Of a DNA stretch of 10,775 nt, positions 1 to 4,614 are shown one piece after another. The stretch is from NCBI GenBank assembly GCA_046262315.1, contig JBHEMZ010000123.1, positions 1-10,775 on the forward strand, written 5' to 3'. Positions within the stretch are counted from its first letter, which is position 1. Every line of letters begins with the position of its first letter. A program made the position numbers and the translations under genes. This DNA is from JACVRM01 sp046262315. GTDB lineage: Bacteria; Actinomycetota; Thermoleophilia; Gaiellales; Gaiellaceae. The notes under the pieces are model-generated. The model was given only the letters and a program-made list of their open reading frames with translations, did not search any database and was not told the DNA's origin.

Positions 1-672
1 GCGCTGCTCGGCGAGGTTCCAGCCGAGCCGCGAGCACGCACGCTCCACGACCATCACGACGCCCGCGCCGGTCGCCTCGTGGCGGAAGAGCGAGCCGCCG
101 AGTGAGATCGGCTTGCCGGTGACGATCTCCGGCACGGCGTAACCCTTCTGCATCGAGTACGTGTCCATCATCCAGGCCATCGTCTGCTCGTTCGTGGCCA
201 TGTCCGGGGCGGGGATGTCCTGCTGGGGGCCGATGAAGGGCAGGAGCTCGGACGTGAAGCGGCGCGTCAGGCGCATCAGCTCGGCGGTGGACATGCTGCG
301 CGCGTCGCAGCGGACCCCGCCCTTCGCGCCTCCGTACGGCAGCCGCAGGAGCGCGCACTTCCAGGTCATCCACATGGCGAGTGCGGCGCACTCGCCGAGC
401 GTGACCTCCGAGTCGTAGCGGATGCCGCCCTTCGTTGGCCCGAGCGCACTCGAATGCTGCACGCGGTAGGCCGGGTAGACGGCTGCGCTTCCGTCGTCGA
501 GCTTGACGGGCACGCTGAGGATGACCGCCTGCTCGGGATAGCGGAGGCGCAGGCCGATCGTCTCGTCGACGTCGGCGTGCACGAGGGCCTGCTCCAGCTG
601 CGTGACGGCGGTGCGGAAAAGCGGGGCGTCCCACTCGAGCTCGGTCGCGCCGCCGTGCTGGACGCTCGCCAC
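1..672 (-). CDS. Glu/Leu/Phe/Val dehydrogenase family protein, probable glutamate dehydrogenase (N-terminal 224 residues, cut by window edge)
   Basis: Oxidative deamination of L-glutamate to 2-oxoglutarate (or the reverse, assimilating ammonium) with NAD(P) in the cytoplasm is the expected reaction. The frame is open from the left edge to a GTG. Residues 78-84 read GPTKGGI. Residues 111-119 read LPYGGAKGG, the family signature containing the active-site lysine (K117). Residues 154-160 read IPAPDMA, with the catalytic aspartate D157. From about residue 188 the start of the Rossmann-fold domain appears (SLGG...HEATGAGV); the rest of the cofactor domain lies outside the window. The GTG is chosen because homology starts just after it and a -10-like TAAACT lies 7 bases upstream; no Shine-Dalgarno site is visible. 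It lies downstream of the NfeD-like gene on the same strand, separated by 177 bases. Substrate choice (Glu versus Leu/Val) cannot be fixed from half a protein, but the N-terminal half looks most like glutamate dehydrogenase. Confidence 0.93.
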   Translation of the reverse strand, partial: MASVQHGGATELEWDAPLFRTAVTQLEQALVHADVDETIGLRLRYPEQAVILSVPVKLDDGSAAVYPAYRVQHSSALGPTKGGIRYDSEVTLGECAALAMWMTWKCALLRLPYGGAKGGVRCDARSMSTAELMRLTRRFTSELLPFIGPQQDIPAPDMATNEQTMAWMMDTYSMQKGYAVPEIVTGKPISLGGSLFRHEATGAGVVMVVERACSRLGWNLAEQR

Positions 673-679
673 GCGGCTC

Positions 680-685
680 AGTTTA
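680..685 (-). promoter_or_regulatory. -10 box of the glutamate dehydrogenase gene (leaderless start)
   Basis: TAAACT on the minus strand ends 7 bases before the GTG start. The expected transcription start then falls on or one base from the start codon, so the mRNA would be leaderless. No convincing -35 element is seen. Confidence 0.45.
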
Positions 686-753
686 GGAGGGTTTGGCGGA
701 ACGTCGCTCGTCGTCGGGGTGCGATTGGTCGTTGCGAGGCGAGCACGCAGGGA

Positions 754-779
754 GCGCCGAGAGTTGTCACTATCGGCGC
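754..779. promoter_or_regulatory. Dyad symmetry (operator or hairpin) between the NfeD-like gene and glutamate dehydrogenase
   Basis: GCGCCGA and TCGGCGC form a 7-base-pair inverted repeat. It continues inward through one mismatch and a further AGT/ACT pairing, leaving TGTC as a 4-base centre. It lies about 70-95 bases upstream of the proposed glutamate dehydrogenase -10 box and about 70 bases downstream of the NfeD-like stop. No T-run follows on either strand, so a classical terminator is unlikely. A repressor/activator site or an RNA hairpin is possible. Confidence 0.35.
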
Positions 780-849
780 GACTGAGGACGCCGCATCGGG
801 CCCGAGCAGCGCGGCCCGGCGGCACCGCGCTGCGTTTCGCCAAGCCCTA

Positions 850-1191
850 CTACTCAGGCGCCGGCGCGGAAATCGGCCTGACAACGAGGGTCAGACCGTC
901 CTCTACCTCCACGACGACCACCTGCTCGCCGGCGGCGGCGGGCGGCTCCGAGCGGGCGTTCCACAGCTCGCCATCAACCCGCACCTGACCCCGCGGAGCG
1001 CACGCGCTGACGGCCGCGCCGACGCGACCCGCGAGCGCCTCCACGCCCGTCACGGGCCGGCGACGCCGGCTGAGCCAGACCCACCCCGCGATCTCCGCCA
1101 GCTCCACCGCAGCACCGCCGACGATGGCCGCAATTCCCCACCCGGTTGGGAGCCAGAACAGCGCGGCGACGACCGCTAGCACGAGCAGCAC
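850..1191 (-). CDS. NfeD-like membrane protein with C-terminal OB-fold domain, 113 aa
   Basis: NfeD-family proteins are small membrane proteins whose soluble OB-fold domain is thought to act with SPFH/stomatin-type proteins or membrane proteases; no such partner is in this window. Residues 1-19 and about 20-42 form two hydrophobic segments (LLVLAVVAALF..., IAAIVGGAAVELAEIAGWVWL) followed by an RRRR cluster that would stay cytoplasmic. Residues 52-106 match the NfeD C-terminal domain: ALAGRVGAA, then GQVRVDGELWNARSE, then GEQVVVVEVEDGLTLVV. The frame stays open far upstream, but that part lies antisense to the next gene and has no family match. The GTG at the edge of the first membrane segment is preferred, supported by GACAAT ending exactly 6 bases upstream. 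It precedes the glutamate dehydrogenase gene on the same strand but probably does not share its promoter. Confidence 0.85.
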   Translation of the reverse strand: MLLVLAVVAALFWLPTGWGIAAIVGGAAVELAEIAGWVWLSRRRRPVTGVEALAGRVGAAVSACAPRGQVRVDGELWNARSEPPAAAGEQVVVVEVEDGLTLVVRPISAPAPE

Positions 1192-1197
1192 GTCCGC

Positions 1198-1203
1198 ATT
1201 GTC
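1198..1203 (-). promoter_or_regulatory. -10 box of the NfeD-like gene (leaderless start)
   Basis: GACAAT on the minus strand (4 of 6 matches to TATAAT) ends 6 bases before the GTG start, placing transcription initiation on the start codon. No Shine-Dalgarno site is visible. The match is weaker than the other -10 boxes in this window. Confidence 0.35.
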
Positions 1204-1317
1204 GCCGGGTACGCCCTGCGGGTTCGCGGGAATGCTCCCAGGGCGGACGACCAGCCCCTCACCTCCCTCGCTCCTCCACCCCGGCACTCGCGACGCCGCC
1301 TGCTCCGCCGTGCCGCA

Positions 1318-2295
1318 GTGGCGGTCGTGGTCGTGGTGGCCTTCGCCGTCGTCCTGCCGCGCCTTGCCGACTACGGCGACGTGTGGGGTGACCTGCGCGA
1401 GCTCGAGCCGTCCTCGCTGCTCCTCCTCGCGGGGATCACCGTTGCGAACCTCATGACCTTCGCCCCCCCGTGGATGGCGGCGCTCCCGGGGCTCGGTGCG
1501 CGGCGCGCGTTTGTGCTTACGCAGGCCTCCACCGCTTCGACCTACGTCACGCCGGGAGGCGCGGCCGTGGGAATCGCCCTGTCCTTCGGCATGCTCCGCG
1601 CCTGGGGCTTCGGCGCCGGCGCAGTCGCGCTCGCGGTCGCGCTGACCGGCGTGTGGAACCAGCTCACGCTGCTCGGCTTCCCGGCCGTCGCGCTCGCGCT
1701 GCTCACGGTCACAGGCGGCCACGCGCCGGTACTCCAGACTGTCGCGCTCGTCGGCCTCGCCTTCTTCGCCGCCGCGCTCGGGCTGTTCGTGCTCATGCTC
1801 CGCAGCAACGCGGCGGCGCACGGGATCGGCGAGCTGGCGGCTCGGCTCTTCGCCGCCGCCCTTCGCCGGCCGACGCGGTGGAGCGGCCGCACGCTCGCGG
1901 AGTTCCGTCTCCGGGCGATCGGGCTCGTCCGCCGCCGCTGGCACGTGCTCACCGTCGGCACGCTCGCGGGGCAGCTGACCGTCTTCGCGGTGCTCGTCGC
2001 GTGCTTGCGAGTGCTGGACGTTCCGGGCGGAGAGGTGAGCGTGGCGGAGGCGTTCGCCGCCTGGTCGCTCGTGCGCCTGCTCGGCTCGCTGCCGCTGACG
2101 CCGGGGGGCATCGGCATCGTCGAAGTGGGACTGACGACGCTGCTCGTTGGCTTCGGCGGCTCACGCTCCTCAGTGGTCGCCGCCGTCCTCGCCTACCGCT
2201 TCCTGACCATCGTTCCGACGCTCGTGCTCGGACTCTTCGCGGCCGCCACCTGGCGCCTGCACAGGCCCGAGAGATCCGGCAGCTCGCAAAAATAG
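1318..2295 (+). CDS. LPG_synthase_TM / UPF0104 (YbhN-like) integral membrane protein, about 325 aa
   Basis: A multi-pass membrane protein of the family related to the flippase domain of lysyl-phosphatidylglycerol synthase (MprF); many stand-alone members have no known substrate, and lipid or polyprenyl-lipid translocation is only a family-level guess. Hydrophobic segments occur near residues 2-14, 33-50, 84-115, 119-132, 139-161, 211-233, 243-260 and 285-311. Two family landmarks are present: TPGGAAVG at residues 78-85 and LTPGGIGIVEVGL at residues 260-272, the characteristic PGGxGxxE motif. The start is uncertain. The frame is open back to base 1180, and the in-frame stretch just before the GTG encodes a basic run (RHSRRRLLRRAA) typical of the cytoplasmic end before the first membrane helix. 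The true start may therefore be an unusual codon upstream. It diverges from the NfeD-like gene. The C-terminal RLHRPERSGSSQK is a short basic tail. Confidence 0.88.
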   Translation: MAVVVVVAFAVVLPRLADYGDVWGDLRELEPSSLLLLAGITVANLMTFAPPWMAALPGLGARRAFVLTQASTASTYVTPGGAAVGIALSFGMLRAWGFGAGAVALAVALTGVWNQLTLLGFPAVALALLTVTGGHAPVLQTVALVGLAFFAAALGLFVLMLRSNAAAHGIGELAARLFAAALRRPTRWSGRTLAEFRLRAIGLVRRRWHVLTVGTLAGQLTVFAVLVACLRVLDVPGGEVSVAEAFAAWSLVRLLGSLPLTPGGIGIVEVGLTTLLVGFGGSRSSVVAAVLAYRFLTIVPTLVLGLFAAATWRLHRPERSGSSQK

Positions 2296-2379
2296 GCCGC
2301 CGGCCGCTTCATCCCCTCTGATCCGAAGGGCCGCTCCTCCCGCTACTGCTCGCCATCCGGTTCGTGCGACGAATCAGCC

Positions 2380-2569
2380 GTCACGCGTGGGCCGGCCTAC
2401 GCGAGCGGCGGCGGGGACATAGTGGCGATCAGCCCGGCGCATTCCCTGACCGCTCGCCTTCAACGGTCGGCGACGTGGCCGCAAGCACGACGTGCTCGGA
2501 CTCGCGAAGACGCTGGCGCTCGAGCGTGCCGACGCCGCCATCACCGCGAGCAGCCGGCCCCGGCGTCCG
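2380..2569 (+). pseudogene. Remnant of a short-chain dehydrogenase/reductase (SDR) gene
   Basis: Two reading frames carry adjoining pieces of the SDR core. In the first, SGGGDIVAIS (about 2404-2433) matches the family's GGGxIVNISS strand-and-catalytic-serine region; it then runs to SATW ending at base 2478, where the catalytic Tyr of SATYxASK would be expected. In the second, RKHDVLGLAKTLALERAD (2480-2533) matches the helix after the catalytic Lys (SKHAVLGLTKTLALE). It is followed by AITASSRP (2537-2560), resembling GITVNAVCPG. The Tyr-to-Lys spacing is short by several bases, so the two pieces are out of frame. The Rossmann N-terminus (TGxxxGIG) and the C-terminus are absent. The resemblance is by eye and limited to about 60 residues; chance similarity in GC-rich DNA is possible. 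Confidence 0.45.
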
Positions 2570-2570
2570 C

Positions 2571-2576
2571 TACCGT
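2571..2576 (+). promoter_or_regulatory. Possible -10 box for the DUF4032 gene
   Basis: TACCGT fits the TANNNT pattern seen before other genes here. It would start transcription near base 2583, giving a leader of about 76 bases. No -35 element is evident. Confidence 0.25.
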
Positions 2577-2583
2577 TTCTCTC

Positions 2584-2631
2584 CGCGGCCTGCGAGGCCG
2601 CGAGGAACGCGGCCTCGGGAGCGTAAGCCCC
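2584..2631 (+). promoter_or_regulatory. Overlapping hairpins in the DUF4032 leader
   Basis: Two alternative stems share bases. CGCGGCC (2584-2590) can pair with GGCCGCG (2596-2602), while CGAGGCCGC (2593-2601) can pair perfectly with GCGGCCTCG (2609-2617) around a 7-base loop. A third small stem (2618-2622 with 2627-2631, one A/C mismatch) closes a GTAA, GNRA-type, tetraloop. They precede the ribosome-binding site by 17 bases or more. The arrangement resembles an attenuator or switching leader, but GC-rich DNA forms such stems easily, and I recognise no known riboswitch consensus. Confidence 0.3.
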
Positions 2632-2647
2632 GGGTCTTTCGTTTCTC

Positions 2648-2653
2648 AGGGAG
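2648..2653 (+). promoter_or_regulatory. Shine-Dalgarno site of the DUF4032 gene
   Basis: AGGGAG lies 5 bases before the ATG at 2659. It is the clearest ribosome-binding site in the window and decides the start against the longer open frame. Confidence 0.7.
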
Positions 2654-2658
2654 CAGAA

Positions 2659-3867
2659 ATGCGCATCCAACTCGTCCCGACCGCCCAGGCGGACCTCCTC
2701 GACCTCCCGTGGATGGAGCCGCTTGCAGACTGGCAGAGCGAGCGCCTGGTCGAGGTCGAGCGCGGGATTGGCCAGCACGTCGTGCGCTTCGTCGACTACG
2801 ACGGCGACCTCTTCGCGCTGAAGGAGCTGCCCCCGCCGCTCGCGGCGCGCGAGTACCGGCTGCTGCGCGGACTCGCAACGGAGGGTCTGCCGGCCGTGCA
2901 CGCGGTGGGGATGGTCAACGATCGCCCCGACGAGTTGCCGGCGGTGCTCATCACCCGCTATCTCGACTTCTCGCTTCCCTTTCGCCTCGTCATCGCACGC
3001 CGGCCTGTGGCGGACTTCCTCGACCGCCTGCTCGACGCGTTGGTGGAACTGCTCGTGCGGCTGCACCTCGCCGGCTTCTACTGGGGCGATTGCTCGCTGT
3101 CGAACACGCTGTTCCGCCGCGACGCCGCCGCCCTCGCCGCGTACCTCGTCGACGCCGAGACGAGCGAGCGGCACCCGTCGCTCTCGGATGGCCAGCGGCT
3201 GTACGACCTGGACATCGCGGAGCAGAATGCCTTCGGCGAGCTGCTCGATCTCGAGGAGCAGCTCGGCTCCGCTCCCGAGCGCGACCCGGCCACGCTCTCC
3301 ACGGAGATCCGCAGCCGTTACGAGCGGCTCTGGTCGGAAGTGACCGGCGAGGAAGAGTTCGGCGCGGGCGAGCGCCACCGCCTGCGCGAGCGCCTCGACC
3401 GTCTGCAGGAGCTTGGCTTCGACGCCGAAGAGGTAGAGCTCACCTCGACCGACCACGGCTTCCGCCTGCGCGTCGACCCGCAGCTCGTCGAGCCGGGCCA
3501 CCACCGCCGTCGCCTGCTCCGCCTCACGGGACTCGACGCCCAGGAGAATCAGGCGCGCAGGCTGCTCGAGGATGTGACCGCCTTCCGCCAGGCCCTCGAG
3601 GAGGGAGGCCAGCAGCCGGTGTCCGACGCGGCGGCGGCCGGGCGCTGGCTGGCGGAGGTCTTCGAACCCGCCGTGGCCGCCGTGCCCGCCGAGCTGCGTG
3701 CAAAACGCCAGGCCGCCCAGCTCTTCCACGAGCTGGTGAATCACCGCTGGTACCTCTCCGAACAGCAGGGCAGGGAGGTTGGAATGGACGAGACGGTGCG
3801 CTCGTACACCGACAAGGTGCTGCGCGAGATGCCCGACGAGCGGACGACGATCCTGCCGCGGGACTGA
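2659..3867 (+). CDS. DUF4032 protein with protein/lipopolysaccharide-kinase-like fold, 402 aa
   Basis: A conserved actinobacterial protein of unknown substrate, related to the Kdo/WaaP-type kinase fold. Kinase landmarks are in order: K55 in LFALKEL (the ATP-binding lysine), E64 in LAAREYRLL (partner glutamate), the catalytic loop GFYWGDCSLSNTLF at residues 139-152 with D144 and N149, and D165 in YLVDAE as the metal-binding (DFG-like) aspartate. All residues needed for phosphotransfer therefore appear present. Residues from about 200 onward form the family-specific C-terminal domain, rich in charged helices. No signal peptide or membrane segment is seen, so it should be cytoplasmic. The frame continues upstream through the SDR remnant, but the Shine-Dalgarno site and family match support the ATG at 2659. 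It is followed after 15 bases by the acetyltransferase gene, which appears to have its own promoter. Confidence 0.9.
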   Translation: MRIQLVPTAQADLLDLPWMEPLADWQSERLVEVERGIGQHVVRFVDYDGDLFALKELPPPLAAREYRLLRGLATEGLPAVHAVGMVNDRPDELPAVLITRYLDFSLPFRLVIARRPVADFLDRLLDALVELLVRLHLAGFYWGDCSLSNTLFRRDAAALAAYLVDAETSERHPSLSDGQRLYDLDIAEQNAFGELLDLEEQLGSAPERDPATLSTEIRSRYERLWSEVTGEEEFGAGERHRLRERLDRLQELGFDAEEVELTSTDHGFRLRVDPQLVEPGHHRRRLLRLTGLDAQENQARRLLEDVTAFRQALEEGGQQPVSDAAAAGRWLAEVFEPAVAAVPAELRAKRQAAQLFHELVNHRWYLSEQQGREVGMDETVRSYTDKVLREMPDERTTILPRD

Positions 3868-3870
3868 CCG

Positions 3871-3876
3871 TAGAAT
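3871..3876 (+). promoter_or_regulatory. -10 box of the GNAT gene (leaderless start)
   Basis: TAGAAT, 5 of 6 matches to TATAAT, ends exactly 6 bases before the GTG start in the 15-base space after the DUF4032 stop. There is no Shine-Dalgarno site, so a leaderless mRNA is likely even though the upstream gene is on the same strand. Confidence 0.55.
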
Positions 3877-3882
3877 CGCGCC

Positions 3883-4524
3883 GTGCCGGTGGCGCACCTG
3901 AATCCGATCATCCGCGGCGAGAACGTCTGGTTGCGCCCCTTCGAGCGCGACGACATCGAGCCGTCGCTTGCGGCGATCAACGACCGCGAGATCTCCGACC
4001 TTGTCGGCTTCTGGGGCCCGATCAGCAAGCCGATGTCGGACACCTGGTTTGAGGAGGAGGTGCTCAAGAAGCACGGCGAGCGCGCCTTCTTCTTCACGAT
4101 CTGCAAGCTAGGCTCGGCCGAGCTGATCGGTCAGTGCGGGCTCCACGACGTGACCCCGGCGGTCCGGGCCGACGTCGGCATTTTCCTGCTGCCCGAGCAT
4201 TGCGGTCGCGGCCACGGCACCGACGCGATGAACGCGCTGCTCGACTACGCCTTCGGCGAGCTCGGGTTGCACCGGATCGGCCTGCACGTGAGCCCAGGGA
4301 ACGACCGCGCGATCCGCTCCTACGAGAAGTGCGGCTTCAGGCACGAAGGCCGCTTGCGCGCGTTCCGCCGCCGCCGCGGTGAGGTCGTGGACGATCTCGT
4401 CATGTCGATCGTGCGCTCCGACTGGGAGGCGTTGGAGCGACTGAAGAGCTGGGAGCTGCCCGCGCCGCAGGCGAAGCCGAAGCCGCGCGCCAAGAAGGGC
4501 CGCGCCGCCGCGCCGCGCAAGTAG
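3883..4524 (+). CDS. GNAT family N-acetyltransferase, RimJ/RimL type, 213 aa
   Basis: Transfers an acetyl group from acetyl-CoA to an amine; RimJ/RimL-type members acetylate protein N-termini, polyamines or small amines, and the substrate here is unknown. The N-terminus (GENVWLRPFERDDIE, residues 12-26) is typical of this subgroup. The acetyl-CoA pyrophosphate-binding loop is CGRGHGTDAM at residues 108-117. It is followed by LGLHRIGLHVSPGNDRAIRSYEKCGF (residues 127-152), the conserved strand and the helix with the catalytic-region Asn and Tyr. The GTG start is supported by the adjacent -10 box and by homology starting within ten residues. The last 17 residues form a Lys/Arg/Pro/Ala tail (AKPKPRAKKGRAAAPRK) that is not part of the fold and could bind nucleic acid or acidic surfaces. 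Confidence 0.93.
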   Translation: MPVAHLNPIIRGENVWLRPFERDDIEPSLAAINDREISDLVGFWGPISKPMSDTWFEEEVLKKHGERAFFFTICKLGSAELIGQCGLHDVTPAVRADVGIFLLPEHCGRGHGTDAMNALLDYAFGELGLHRIGLHVSPGNDRAIRSYEKCGFRHEGRLRAFRRRRGEVVDDLVMSIVRSDWEALERLKSWELPAPQAKPKPRAKKGRAAAPRK

Positions 4525-4549
4525 TCAGAGGAGTCGAACCCGCACCGGG

Positions 4550-4568
4550 GCCGGGAGGTGCTCCCGGC
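4550..4568. terminator. Hairpin after the GNAT gene, possible T-less terminator
   Basis: GCCGGGAG and CTCCCGGC form a perfect 8-base-pair stem with a GTG loop, 25 bases after the GNAT stop and 35 bases before the -10 box of the next gene. No T-run follows. Hairpins without U-tracts are a plausible termination signal in GC-rich actinobacteria, but the activity is inferred. Confidence 0.4.
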
Positions 4569-4602
4569 ATCACCGCGCATAGCGTCCGGCGGGATCCGGC
4601 CC

Positions 4603-4608
4603 TACGCT
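4603..4608 (+). promoter_or_regulatory. -10 box of the decayed cyclase gene (leaderless start)
   Basis: TACGCT ends exactly 6 bases before the ATG, the same geometry as the intact acetyltransferase gene. The promoter seems to have survived although the gene is broken. Confidence 0.45.
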
Positions 4609-4614
4609 TGCCGC

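Larger units (their letters stand above)
2296..2658. other. 363-base gap: SDR remnant followed by a structured leader
   Basis: No intact gene is supported here. The first 80 bases show nothing recognisable apart from GC-rich dyads without a T-run. Bases 2380-2569 look like a broken short-chain dehydrogenase fragment. From base 2571 to the next gene are a -10-like TACCGT, overlapping hairpins and a Shine-Dalgarno site. Confidence 0.6.

Noticed and set aside
1192..1944. Upstream extension of the NfeD-like frame to a start at 1944
   Set aside because: The extra 250 residues lie antisense to the UPF0104-type gene and are low-complexity Arg/Glu/Gly sequence without membrane or NfeD features.
2296..2360. 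Rho-independent terminator after the UPF0104-type gene
   Set aside because: The GC-rich palindromic stretch (GGCCGCCGGCC) gives only short stems and no T-run follows.
2374..4074. A 566-codon open frame on the minus strand opposite DUF4032 and the GNAT gene
   Set aside because: It mirrors two well-supported plus-strand genes, and I recognise no family match in it. Long antisense frames are expected in DNA with strong third-position GC bias.
4524..4612. Possible second tRNA on the minus strand because of a GGGTTCGACTCC T-loop-like sequence
   Set aside because: No matching acceptor, D arm or anticodon arm can be folded around it, and the T stem does not pair properly; at most it is a fragment.
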